Positions 9,718 through 21,800 are shown, numbered from the stretch's first letter. The stretch: DNA of 64,000 nucleotides from Anas platyrhynchos (GCF_047663525.1 NC_092612.1:5923501-5987500), one strand, 5' to 3'. Notes: generated by a model from the sequence alone, not told the origin. Program-made: numbers and translations.

Positions 9718-10890
9718 GAACCTGGAAAAGGCCATACCGGTACAAAAATACAAATAACACCTGTGATTACAATGACGCTGCTAAGCAGGGTTTAGGGGTT
9801 CATAGCATGGAGACAAGGGGTAACAACTACAGTGTTTGGAACAATTGTACAGCTTTGGCCTTACCTCCTGATGTTTTTCTGATTTGTGGGGATAGGGCCT
9901 GGCAAGGTATCACTGCAATGCTATCAGAAGTCCATGTTACTTAGATAAACTCATTGTATTCGCTTCTAGCTTGTTGCAGTTGCATGAAATCACCAGACAT
10001 AAATGGGCATTGCTTGCACCGGATAGCAATGATAATGTTGAATTGTGCGGGGTTGCAGCTAGAGCGGCATTGGCAATTTTAGTGCTTGGAGTGGCATCTG
10101 TGGCCACACGTAACAACTGCTCGGCTGCGGGGATCAGCTGCGGTGTGGACGCCCCTAGGTGCACCCTGAGCGTTTTGTTCGGAGGGGACTCCACTCTCAG
10201 CTGCTCACCGCAGGAGCAGACAAAGATCTCCTGTAGCTGCAGACATACAGTAGGTTTTCAGCTGCTGGAGGGATACTAACTGGAGTATTAATAATTATAT
10301 GTGTTATTCTTAAATGTCCAGGTATTTTGTGTTGAAAGTATTTGTGTAAGGGTAAGGTTTTAAAACAAAGTGTTGCAAGTCACTTCACGAGGAACACAAT
10401 GAGACACAATACTTGTTTGTTTGCTTATCATTCTAAATTATATTCTTGTGGTATGATTGAGGTTATGGTATGATTGAGAGTGAGATGTGCCAGAGGCCTC
10501 TGGGTGTACGATTGTGCTCTGTATGTGTGATTGTACTGTGTACTGTGTGAGTGAGAGTGCATATAGCCATAGTCCAGGTTATCGTTGCCATAGTGCAGGA
10601 TTCTGGAATATAGCCTTAGTACAGGTTATTGTTGCCACAGTGTAGGATCCTGGGATATAACCACAGTGCAGGCTAAAAGCATAGGTAATTGGTGCCAGCA
10701 AAAATCATAGAAAAATGGATTTATTAAAAAGATTCAATATGATATCAATCCTTTCAATCAATGGTTCACTGATTTGTTTGAAACAATACATAGATGGTTA
10801 CTGGGATTAGTCAAAGGGGCATTAAGGATTCTGTTCATTGTGGTGTCAATCATCATTACACGTAGTATTGTGATAAATGTGGGATTTTGA
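9718..10890 (+). pseudogene. env remnants, broken in three frames
   Basis: The chimeric frame ends with an Env-like segment containing [20 protein letters not shown] followed by ICGDRAWQG, a surface-subunit style motif. The frame shifts near 9912-9925 and continues to about 10084 with a hydrophobic, fusion-peptide-like stretch (AALAILVLGVASVA). From about 10085 to 10250 the predicted protein is cysteine-rich and unfamiliar. One hydrophobic anchor follows in another frame (GGILTGVLIIICVILKC, about 10267-10335). A second, more typical membrane-proximal and anchor region lies at 10729-10890 (FNQWFTDLFETIHRW, then LFIVVSIII). Most of the transmembrane-subunit ectodomain is missing. It cannot encode a normal Env. 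Confidence 0.75.
10563..10671 (+). repeat. tandem repeat, about 47 bp x 2.3
   Basis: Unit 1 starts 'atagccatagtccaggtta', unit 2 'atagccttagtacaggtta' and a partial third 'ataaccacagtgcagg'. The units differ at several positions, so the duplication predates the insertion or arose during reverse transcription. It lies between the two Env anchor segments. Confidence 0.8.
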
Positions 10891-11221
10891 AGTGGTGCCG
10901 GGAACAGGTATCCAGTGGATCACTGTAAAGTGGACTGAAGCAGTTTTAGAATCTGCACACGCTGAAGACGACCATGAAGAGGTTCCTGATAATCATTCTG
11001 ACAATGACGTGGGCTGTGACACCTCAAGGACTGTCAAGAACAGCCTTTGATCACCATCAAGTGATTAGGTTTAAGTGTGTTACTATTAAGTTGTGTTACT
11101 TACTATTAGATTGTGTTACCATTAAATGCTTACAGTAATTATAGTATTATTAGGGTTAAGTTATATACTTGTGTTATGTTGTATATTTGACGCCTGCTGT
11201 AAAACCAAGCACTGCCTGTAC
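10891..11221 (+). other. proviral 3' untranslated stretch
   Basis: Sequence between the last Env-like stop and the polypurine tract. No open frame of note; it contains short repeats of 'ttactattaag/ttgtgttac'. Confidence 0.5.
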
Positions 11222-11240
11222 AAAAAGAAAACGGGGGAAT
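11222..11240 (+). other. polypurine tract
   Basis: A purine-rich run, aaaaagaaaacgggggaat, directly abuts the 3' LTR. This is where plus-strand DNA synthesis would be primed. Confidence 0.85.
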
Positions 11241-11669
11241 TGTTGGGAATTGGCATAATTGTTCGATCTAAGCTTGCTTTAAGCAACCAGGGGTAGGCCT
11301 TAGAAATCTCAGGGCCTGCTGTAGCTGAGCAAACCAAGCTGCCAGAGTAACTGTGAGAAGCTCCCACGGCAATGACTCCCACATCACCCAATTAAGGAAC
11401 TCAGAAAATATTGTTATCAGCAGCTGGCCTCAAGGACTAGGCCTACGTGACCGTTAAGCACAAAGGGGGTTGTTTTCCTAACTTCTAATCAAAAGGTGGT
11501 GTTATTTTCTTAACAGTTTGTCCGGGTGCTTTTGACCAATAATCTTGTGTGAAACACTGTCCACCCCTGTAAAATTCACTATAAAAGTTGGGCTATTCGG
11601 GCAATAAAATGGTGAAGCATGATCTGACTCTGCTGGTGTCTGTTGTGCTTTCGTCTGTGCTTCGCAACA
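11241..11669 (+). repeat. 3' LTR (429 bp)
   Basis: It begins TGTTGGG and ends CGCAACA, exactly 429 bp, with two differences from the 5' copy. It carries TATA-like (11580-11586) and AATAAA (11603-11608) motifs. It is followed directly by gacctt, the right copy of the target duplication. Confidence 0.95.
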
Positions 11670-11675
11670 GACCTT

Positions 11676-14600
11676 CACTCAGCTTGATGCAGAAAGTGGG
11701 CTTGTCCTACACATGTATGGAAGACTGGTGACACTGACTGTGTAGCTTTGTGTCAAGGAAGCTGCAGCATAGTCCTGACTGTACGTGATCGTCTCTAGCA
11801 CAGAACACAATTATCAGATTCAGTTCAAAGAGAAATTCCAGACTTTGGTCAAACATACATTGAAGGTCAGCTTATGATTTTTTAATTATGTATTTTGTTT
11901 CCTAGAGATCATTATCATTATAGATGAAATGGCAAAAATTTTTATCAGTTTACTGAAAGCACAAGTAATACAGTTGTAGAGGCTAGTAATAACGTGAAAG
12001 AATGCAAAATTATTACACAAGTTTATATTTCAAAGAATCATTCCTGATTCTGTTTCTTATACAGGAATATCAAAGAATGGCATTCATTCAATTGAAATGA
12101 GAGTGCACTATAGCAGTTTCCAAATATTAAGATTGCTGGAGGGAACTCCTGTAACAAGAAGTATATATCTTCCAACATACTTAGGTATGCACAGCAGAAA
12201 CCGATGCCATTTACAACAAAGTGTATTGGTTCTTTTCTTTGTAATCGTCTGTCACTTCTTGTCTGGTAGTAACATGCATTATTCATTGATAATAATTTAT
12301 ATTTGTTATAGTTTTTGAATTTTATAGAGGTTTTCCTCATTATTGAAACATTATGTACACAGATTTTGTTAAACTTGGAACTTAGAAAATGGAAAGAAGT
12401 GGTTTCAAGTAGAGTATTTGGAAGATCATAAGAATGTGGATGAAGAACTTCATGCTTCTTGTCATCTTAAATGAATTTTATTATTTAAGTTCCTCTTTGG
12501 CTGTATATAATTGCTTTATAAATATTAAAGTGTCTAATAATCACTAATATTGAAACTGTGAAGGTTTACAGATATCTTCAAGGCAAAAATGGCAGGGAGA
12601 GTAACATTTTTAGCTAGACCAATACAGTTAAAAAAAAAACAGGCAAGCTTTTGGATATGAAGCCATTTTCTGGCACCTACGCAAAAAGACACTTAAATAA
12701 GGCATGAAATAAATTCTCTTATGTTCCTGCAAGATTGAGAACTGTTGCAAAACTTTCATAACGAGTTATAATGTAGTTCAGAAACATCTGTCAGTGCTGT
12801 TGGTCTAAATTTCTTGATACTTTTAACATCCATTAATAACTTTTTTTCCATTTAATAACTTTTTTTTTCTCTCTAGATTTATAGTTTAAAGAAAAAAATA
12901 GCCTATCACAGAAATATTTTCCTATTAAAACTTTATTAACAATATATCTTCTTATTAACAGTCTCTTATTTAAAGAAAAGCAAACAGACACTATATATAT
13001 ATGTTTATAAATATGTTTATATATATATATATAGTGTCTATAGATATATAGATATATATCTATATATCTATATATCTATATATCTATATCTATATCTATA
13101 TATAAAAACAGTAATGACAAAAGAGCCTCACAACATTTACATCCATATCTTTGTTTTTTTCTTCTTCCTCTTCTTCTGAATGTTTGTGTAGAGTCTGCTT
13201 CCACAGAAAAAATGTTGATGGCTTTATTTCCTCTTTCACATAAAAGCAATATTTAATGCAAGAGGCTATCACTGAAAATTGCAGGTTCTGACCATTTCCT
13301 AAATTCCTGGTTTTATGCGTGTCTGAGTATTAAAAAGAGTAGCCACTGGGTGGCTGCTGTGGTTGAGAGAATAATGAAATTCTTTGTAATGGTTATAGCA
13401 TGACATTCTCTTTCAGAGTAAAGAGTGCTGTAGTGGATGAAGATCTTCATTTTCTTCTGTTATGGATTGTCCTATCATATAAAAGAATGCGTTTTATGTG
13501 ATATAAAAGTATCTTTAAAAATGTATTGGAACTCTGAGAACCCACTTGCAAGAATCTAAATGATTTTCACTTCATTCTTGAACACGGCTAAGTGCTTTAG
13601 TTGTTATTACTGAATATGATTTCATCCTGTAATTAAGTAATTCAGTGTGAGGCTAATAAAAGTTGTGTTTTGCAATTTGTGCATAAGAACAACAGAAAAT
13701 ATCATGAGAATCACCTTGACTAATTTTAAATTAATGAAATAACATTATCTTTAATGCTTTGCTGAAAGCAATTTGCAAATTATGTTAAAAAAACAAACAA
13801 ACAAACAAAAACATAATGGGAAAGAGTAGTTTGGGGGTTAAATAGTAATTAGTAAGATTAGAATAGTAAGACGGAAATAAAGGATCAGTGCCTTAAAAGA
13901 TGTCAGGGTAAAAACTTCCATTCTCTAGAAGGACATTCTTTCACTTAAAAAGAAAATTTGGGGTGTCTAGTATGGAGGGGGACGGTAAGCTGGTAACAAT
14001 GTCACTACTAGCAAAGACTGGTACTTGGAACAAATGACAATTATTTGCTCTAACGAGTAATTGCCCAAGATTAGGAAAGGTGCTGGGGCTATATGGGTGA
14101 AATTATTTTAATCCCCTTAATAAATAAATAAATAAATAAAAGTTAAAAAAGAAACAAAAATCACTTCAAGATTCATTTAGAATACCTGACTACAAGGTAA
14201 CATTCAACGAAATCAAGCTCTTCATGATGGATAGATTCCACTGCAATAGTGTAATCTTCAAATTGAGAGTGGAAAAATAGTAAAAGAAAGTGTCAAAAAT
14301 GAGACTTCGGAAGAAATAATGAATTCTTTTAAACTAACTTAGTACTTAAGAAGAATTAAAAAAAGAAAATGGCAAATGTAGTAAAAATAGCAAAAGAGTA
14401 ATAGGAGAAATGGCAAGGGAAAAAGGAAGATATAAATACTGATAATAGGGATAACCAGATATGTAACTCCATTGAAGAATGGATTTGATTATTAATTAGT
14501 TGTGGTCAGCATGCCACTATAGAGGTGTTCGTGTGGAATGGGGGAAGTCTCATAGACATAGGAACATATGTCTAGACATAGGAACTTGATCTGCTTGAAC

Positions 14601-15250
14601 CCCAGCTCTATAGGTTAACTAATGAAAGTAATTACAAAAATTAAGATGATGTTCAGAGAAAATAGAAAGGAAGCTAAGATGTGTGGTCAATAACATTGTT
14701 TCTTGAGTCAGTGAAGTCTGGAAGAGATACTAAGGAATTTCTGATGAGGTAGTTTTTGGAAACTGTAGATCTCTCTAACAGTATTAAAGGGAAAAAAGTA
14801 GATAGGAGTGTTCACTCTAGTCATATATGACATTTTAGCTTTCTAAATATGGATTATGGGGAAAAAAATGGTAGTAATAATCCAAGAGCCTAGGTACTGA
14901 CATTCAACCAGTATCTTCATTGATTTCTTTGCCATGATAAATCTGATATTGAGGATTAAGAAAAATTTTAGGAAAAAACAAAAGAACTTTAGATCCTATG
15001 ATTCTTCATTGATTTGCTTTAACTTAAATGGGTAAACAGGAAGAGATCTTTAATGCCCTTGGTTTTTAAAGGGCAAACTCAGAGAAATGAAATATTTACA
15101 AATACAACACTGAGGAGCCCAAATACTCAAAAGTGAGACATAAATTCAACATGAAAATTTGTTTTTGTTCCCAGAAATGTAAGTTGAAAGAGGGCCTGCA
15201 GCTGTCTGAGGAGTACTGACTTCCAAAAGGGTAGTAAGGAAAGAGGATGT
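11676..15250. other. AT-rich non-coding stretch with TA/TATC repeats
   Basis: No coding exon is supported. It holds a TATATC/TATA microsatellite at about 12990-13105, an (AAAC)n run near 13790-13810 and (AAAT)n near 14120-14140. Short open frames on both strands lack domains. Confidence 0.5.
12990..13105. repeat. TATA/TATC microsatellite
   Basis: Mixed (TA)n and (TATATC)n tract, self-complementary over much of its length. Confidence 0.9.
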
Positions 15251-15256
15251 GAGAAT

Positions 15257-15545
15257 CCCAGAATCATAGAATGGTTTGGTTTGGAAGGTACCTTAAAGAT
15301 AATTGAGTTCCAAGCCCCCTGACAAGGGCAGGGACACCTCCCTGGTGCCCAAGGACCAGGTTGCCCAAGGACCCATCCAGCCTGGCCTTGAATACTTCCA
15401 GGGGTGGGGAAGTGTTCCACATCTTCTCTGTGGGTAAGTGCATCCACAGCTTCTCTGGGCAACCTGTTGCTGTACCTCTCCGCCCTCAGAGCAAATAATT
15501 TCTTCTTTATATCTAAACTAAGCCTCCCCTCTTTAGGTTACTCCT
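15257..15545 (-). mobile_element. CR1 LINE fragment (3' end, minus strand)
   Basis: It starts with 'agaatcatagaatggtttgg', the reverse complement of the CR1 3' end, and continues with typical 'catccagcctggccttgaat' and 'tctctgggcaacctgttgc' phrases. It is 5'-truncated, as most CR1 copies are. The minus-strand open frame across it is not a gene. Confidence 0.9.
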
Positions 15546-15559
15546 TGCCTGTAAAGCAA

Positions 15560-17175
15560 TTCCGTGTTTCTCTTAGATAAACATTATTTTACCTAAAGTT
15601 ACTTAGTAATGCACCAGGAATTTATTCAAAATAGTATATTGCTTTTTGTGTGTACTAATATTTCTAACTAATTTAAAATTTATGTACTTCCTTGCAGTAA
15701 ACTTACGTTTTGTCTTCTAATCTTTTCTAAATGAAACATATTTGGTAAGGTGTCACTCTCAGCTCTGTTTCCAAGCAAGTGTTGGAAATAGGTGGAGAAT
15801 TCATTCAAAATTTTAGTAAACTGCACCAATTTTGTGATTCTGGAGATGAATGAGGTTAACATTATTTAAGAGAGAACATGGTGAAAGCAGTATTGGACCA
15901 TTTGCATGGAATTGCTGAAGTGCCTAAATTCTCCATACAGATAAGAATGTTTGAAATTGAATGGTTTTCACACATGCCAAATAGTGTATGCATGACTTCC
16001 CTGCTTAAATGCTTTATGCTTCCTGAAATTTGGTGACTTGTTGCCTCTTCAGGTGTAGGTAGAATATGTGTTGTTCTAAGACATTAGAAAACAAGAAGAG
16101 AAATTATTTTTGTGCCCTTATTTCCTTTGTTGGGGAAAGGGGCATAGGCCAGTAAGATTCTGAACAACTGAAATGTTAAAGCTTGTGGGCGTTGCAAAAA
16201 AATGACTACATATATAAGTCTTTGCAACTGTTTGGAGCTGCTTTTATGAAAATGGTAATATACAATGAGAAGTAGTCCATGGAAACTAGTGCCTAGAACA
16301 AAAAGCCAATGTATTTTTTCTTTATTATATAATGTTCAATTATATGTGCCCGATAGCCATCCTGTGCAAAGAACATATCAAGAGCTTTAAACAAAATCTG
16401 ATTATAGTTATATTCAAAGCTATTAGAATTGATTTCAGAAAAGCTCTCCATAACATTTACAGAGCCATTTGCAATTCTGGCTATAGCGGTGGGGGGGGGG
16501 GAGGGGACAAAGAGATTGTGGTCTCCTAGAGTACACAAACCTTTACAAAATCTTTTCTTACTCTTTGCTCCTATGAATCTCTGTGGTCAGTAATTCTGAG
16601 AAATTCCTTTGTTACCATTAAGATGGCCAATCCTTTCAGTTCTCTGAAGTACACTTGTCTAAAGCTAAACCCGTAAGTATAGACTATGTTAGAGGGAGGA
16701 CTGCCATTTGTCTGGAAAATAGGAATTAAACCTGTGTTATCCTCATTGCGTTCTGTTAGGGTTTCTAGAAAAGATAGAAACTGCAAACAATTCAGCTTGA
16801 TTTCCATATCTGTGTGGACATACAACAGGTCAGGTGCTTGGTAATTCCTTATTTTGTAGCTCAACCGTGCATACGAGAGAAACTGACTTCTTACCAAGAG
16901 ACACAAATGCATGATGTATCTAACTTCAAAACTGCTCACTCAGAATTAATTTGCTGTTTGCTAAGAAATGTGCAGATGCATATGGAGTTCTTTGTCTTTC
17001 TTTTTTCCTTTCAGTGCCATGAGCACTAGGTTAATTGAGGTGCTGGGTACTATCATTTAAATGTTAAAATTGCATTGTGGTTATCTTCTTCAACAAAGAT
17101 ATGTGCCTTGATGTAATAAACTTGGCATGATATTTAATTGTTTGTAATAAGTGTGGTAAAATCACGGTCATTCAT
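15560..17175. other. non-coding stretch
   Basis: No supportable gene. Overlapping open frames on both strands at 16.3-17.0 kb have no recognisable domain. A run of about ten G lies at about 16491-16500. Confidence 0.4.
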
Positions 17176-17182
17176 ATTTTAC

Positions 17183-17335
17183 AAAATCACAGAATCATCT
17201 AGGTTGGAAGAGGACTCCAGTATCACCTATTCCAACCTCTGACCTAACACTAACAAGTCCTCCACTAAACCATATCACTAAGCTCTACATCTAAACGTCA
17301 TTTAAAGATTTGTTACAGAAAATGTCCAGTGCCAA
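17183..17335 (-). mobile_element. CR1 LINE fragment (short, minus strand)
   Basis: It begins 'aaatcacagaatcatctagg' followed by 'ttggaagaggactccag' and 'cattccaacctctgac'-like text, a diverged CR1 3' end. It ends in a poly-A run near 17341. Confidence 0.8.
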
Positions 17336-18610
17336 CCCATTAAAAAAAAAAAAAAAGTAATAAAAAGGTGTGCTTGTATATATATGTATTTAATAGTGGA
17401 ATTTTAATTTGCAAGTGTAATTATGCAAATACCCAAAATATATTTGAAGGCTTTAAACTTATGCTGGCTTCGTATTTTTATAGCAAACTTTAATCTGAAA
17501 ATAGACACAGCTCATAGCCTGTTAATACAAATATATCTTCATCAGTATTAATTTATCTTCAATCCATCCATGATTCTTTTTAATTTTATTGTCCACTTCC
17601 CATCCCACAGTTAGAAAGACATAGTCTAGAAATGAAAAATTGAAAACAAGTGGTCTGGAAATTAAAAGTTGTGCTTAGATTGATCATAGCAACTATTAAA
17701 GAAGTTTCCTATTATTGTTTTTAAGACGTTCATGAAAATTTTAACTTCCATGTTTAAGGTTTCCATGATTTGTCTACTGTAGCATGCAGTAGGCAAGCAA
17801 GCATATTGTCCTTATCATTCTGCTTTCTCCTGAATAGGCAGAAGGCACGGTACAAAAACATACCTGGTACAAAAGGCTTGACAAGCAGAGATAAAACAAG
17901 GCACTTACAAAGTTATAAGTTGAGAAAAGTAGTATTGCAGTAAACTGACTGCTCCACCTGATCCTCCTGTGCACATTGGATTACTTGCAAACTAGCTGGA
18001 TGCAGACGTTCTGTGTCTGAAGAAACAGATTGTTCTACCATTTTCTGAATTTGTATTGACCATGTCTTTCATCTTCATTTTATGACGAGATCAGTTGACT
18101 GGACTTAAAAAGGTCTAGGAGCTAATGATTTACCTTGAAGGCTTTCCATCATAGCTGTTTTTTTCCTGGTGGCTACAGCCTGTTGCCTTTTTTTTTTTTT
18201 TTTTTACTGCTTATAGTGAATTGAGCGTCCCGCCCTAGAAGTGAAGAATGGGAGATAGTTAGAGAAAGAATGAAGTGATAAACTGTTCCCTCCTTGTCAC
18301 ATTCATCCTGGTTTCCTAATAAGGGACTTTTTAAAATTGAGCCTTGCGCTACTGTGCATCAGGAAGAGATCTAAGCAACCAACAGGTGACATACATAGAA
18401 GTTTGCTGTGGTAAGTGGAAAGTTTAAATTCGTGATTTAAACTTTCTGGCTCAGCTCTGGCCAGCAGCCAGAACCTTTTGGAGCCGGCCGGAGCTAGCTC
18501 TGCTCTGACATGAGGCAGCTGCTGGGCTCTGCTCACCCCTGCAGCCAAACCCTTACCATGTGTACCCAGTACACAAAGCTTGGCTGGAATGCTACAGTAC
18601 AGTTCCAACA

Positions 18611-18835
18611 ATTCATAGAATCACAGAATGGTTTGCATTGGAAGGGCCCTTAAAACCACCTGGTTCCACCCCTTCTGCCATGGGCAGGGATACCTCCCAC
18701 CAGACCAGGTTGCTCAAAGTCCCATCCAGCCTGGCCTTGGGCACTTCCAGGGATGGGGCACCCACAGCTCCTCTGGGCAGCCTGTACCACTGCCTCACCA
18801 CCCTCATAGTGGGTGAAATTTGTTTAATGCACTTC
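18611..18835 (-). mobile_element. CR1 LINE fragment (minus strand)
   Basis: 'attcatagaatcacagaatgg' followed by 'ccatccagcctggccttggg' and 'ctctgggcagcctgtaccac' is the reverse complement of a CR1 3' end. 5'-truncated. Confidence 0.9.
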
Positions 18836-18839
18836 TTCA

Positions 18840-21800
18840 CAGATTTAGTCTTAATTTCTGACTCTGGGATTAAAGCTACAGCTGCCTAGAGGAGCCTGCT
18901 AAAAATTGATCAAGGGAACTGTCATCATCTTTCTTTTTCTCTTATGAAGTATGTATTTCTGTATGGACACCATTGGCACACAGAGATGAGGTAGGAATGG
19001 AGCACAGATGTGTTAAAACTTCAAGTAAAAGCAAATTTCAAGCCTTAGGAGAGGTGATACTTTGGGATAGGGTGCGTGTGTTTTTCTTTCTTTGTTTTTC
19101 ATGAAAAGCAGATAAAAACACTCATATCCTTATGGACAGTACTTAATAAGTTTATCTTTTTATTTGACGTGAGGGTATGGAACTGGATTTAATTTTTTTT
19201 TTGACCCATACAAGTGACTGGAAATTTTGGTACAGTTGCCAGAGACAACATCTGATTTTTTCACTGGTCTCTATTGCAAATTATATTTCCATCAGAGTAC
19301 TTTTCATGACGAATTGTTCATGAAAATGATTTCAGGAGGTAGAGCACCTGCTGAAGTCCTGCATTGCATATTAATGTAAAGGCGACAGGTCTTGCAATTC
19401 TTGTGTGATGTTCAACTCTGGCAACATGCAAACTGCTTTTTGTTAATGAATTGTGCTAAGTAATGCTTTACTCTTTTATGTATGTAATTATTAATATGTA
19501 AATTACCAATGCAGGTTGGCAGTTTGGCAGAGCAAGACCTTTTTATAGTTTGTCTTGTTTAGACTGAAGAAAATCAGAGGCAGTTATGGAAAAAAAAGGA
19601 AAATGGCTGAAATATATAGTTGCAATAGTTGTAAGCTGTGAGTAGGCATGAAACATTAGTTAAAATACATTAAATGTTTACTTAGTCAAATAGTGACTTC
19701 AGTCATGCAACAGAATGGTTCCCTGCTAGTTCAATAAATCTAATGAGGCAAAGCAGTACCTTTCCTGATGTTACTGGTTTACAGCCATTCAAAGGATACT
19801 ACAGTGAGCAAATGGCTACTTCATTTCTTGATGCCAAGGACATTTAGCATAGCTAATGAGGGACCAAGACAAAAAAGGCTGTAAATTATTTTTGACGATT
19901 GGAGCTCCTGGATTAGTGAAAAACTCAGAGTTAAATCTCGGTGTCTGTTGCAGGAAATCTGTGCTTTTGGGTCTGTTCTTGTTTTAAATATTTATTGCCA
20001 TATGAAATCAGGCTATGTCTAGCAAAAACATTGGAAGACTTGCAGAGAAGCAGGATCCAGAAAGATTAAAAATTTGGGCAAGTGCTTGGGTTATTGAAAG
20101 ACCAAAGCAAATTTTGTCTGTAGACTTTCAGACTTTGGAAAGAGTTCAGTTACTTTTTGTTTGTGATTGCTATTTTCTGTCTCTTAATGAAATAAAATAG
20201 AAATCCATGTGTTCATATGAGATGTTAATTTGCATGTAATTATGAGAAATAATGATTCAGAACACTTCGAATCAAAAACAGTGATAGGATTCAAGTTTCC
20301 ATAAAAATATCATCTTTAAGTGGTAGTTTTAATTCCAGGTTCTTTGCATTTCAATATGAAATATAAGACTTTACATCAGAGATTTTACATTACTTTACAA
20401 GCTATGTAATAAGTTGTAATAAAAACTTCCCATTTAAAAAAAAAAAAAAGAAAGAAAAAAAAGAAAAAATAAAGATAACCAGCTGATGCATTGCCTGAGT
20501 ACATATTTTCTCAGCCATTTGCCTCATTTTATGTACAGCTTAATATGTATTTTCTCTCTACTTTGTCTATAAATATATATTTTCATATCCATAAGAATAT
20601 ACTCATGTTCTTAGTAAATGAAGGCATGCTTTCAATAAATTGAATGTCCAGCTGGCTGAAGATTTAAACAGAAAAAGGATACAAGAAGATATTTGGTAGA
20701 TAAACATGTTCTTGTTTAGTCTTTTTTGATACTGATTGTTTAGAACTCTGAATGCTTGCTTATGCTAGCTTTGGGCTGTTCTTCAAAAAGTCAATCAGCA
20801 CAGTCTAGATGGTGGCTTTGATCTTTGTTTTTATATTTGTTTTAAGAGACTAAAAGACACGAAATTTGTGATTACATGGTTTGTGAGATCATCCCCCCCT
20901 CCACACATTATCCACAGATGGTTTAAGGGGACTAAAGAAAGGCTGCCCGCCTGAGGTTTTGACATCTTCATTATAGTCCCAGCAGGCTACTTTATAAACA
21001 TCACCATTTTTGCAGTTGTTCTTGCAGGTGCTTAAAGGAGATTGTGGCCTTTCACCTAGCATAATCAGCTTCCTTTTATTTCACAACATTTACTATTCCT
21101 TTGCATAGCCTTATTGTTTTTACACAGTGCTCTTAAAGGAAAACTTAACGAATTATTCCAACACCTGCTTGCCACAAGGCAAACACTGATCTTCATGTTA
21201 GTCCTATGAGAGCTTACCACAGCCTCCCTAAGGCACATTTATCATGCAACTAGACGTCATCAGTCTCTGAAGGAATGTGATAGTGACTTGCTTACTTTCA
21301 CATCGTGTGTCATCTGCACTGTGCAAAATTTACATTTCTAAACTTTGTATTTTATAGTTCAGTAAATAATAAAACCAACTTTTACAGACTTTTGGCAGAA
21401 TATTTCTTAGGTCCAAATCCTTACATTTTAAATCACCTAAATTATGCTTGCTGCATTTGTCTGTTGCTTTTATGCATATCATTTTCCCATGTTTCTAGTT
21501 ATGCTTCTCTATGCTTTGGATAAGTGGATAAGTATGATAATCAAAGTTTGTTTGTAATTTAAAATATTTATCAGCATGAAGAGTGATGCACATAAGCAAC
21601 ATTACACCCTGGAAAGGAACTGTGATAAAAAAGCAGATATGTTAACAACTGTTAAACCAGTGCAGAAACTAATTTTGCTTCTATTACCTTCTAAGCTAGC
21701 AGACTTAACCTTTGGTCTGAAAGTGGTCAGACTTTCTGTTTGGACGTTATACTGCCGGATGAAGCAACAATATTGTAAGATCTTGTTAATGAACTCTTGA

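Larger units (their letters stand above)
6417..9944 (+). pseudogene. gag / ZNF365-like / VLDLR / env chimeric reading frame
   Basis: An ATG at 6417 starts a Gag-like frame that meets an in-frame TGA at 6465-6467 (codon 17) and is then open from 6468 to the stop at 9944. Counting residues from 6594: about 1-424 is Gag, with a major homology region near 260-275 ([14 protein letters not shown]) and two CCHC knuckles near 391-404 and 412-425. About 425-490 is a basic, GC-rich stretch that looks like translated host 5' UTR. About 491-651 is ZNF365-like, 652-718 is unidentified, 719-1040 is VLDLR, and 1041-1116 is Env-like. No introns remain in either host part, so capture was through RNA. In-frame ATGs exist after the TGA (for example 6759), so a shorter product could still be made. 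The VLDLR part has no signal peptide ahead of it in this frame. Confidence 0.88.
5328..11675 (+). mobile_element. beta-like (class II) transducing provirus with ZNF365-like and VLDLR captures
   Basis: The provirus is complete at both ends: the 6-bp direct repeat gacctt at 5328-5333 and 11670-11675 flanks LTRs at 5334-5762 and 11241-11669. Inside, in order, are a tRNA-Lys-type primer site, a GC-rich leader, gag (MA, CA, two zinc knuckles), a ZNF365-like host segment, a VLDLR host segment, Env remnants and a polypurine tract. No protease, RT, RNase H or integrase sequence is present, so the element needs helper functions. The Lys primer, two knuckles and 6-bp duplication suit a class II avian ERV. 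The near-identical LTRs point to a recent insertion. Confidence 0.93.

Noticed and set aside
12990-13105. Possible structured RNA from the TATA/TATC palindromes
   Set aside because: Simple-sequence repeat explains the self-complementarity.
15127-15462. Minus-strand open frame at 15.1-15.5 kb as a gene
   Set aside because: It lies on a CR1 fragment.
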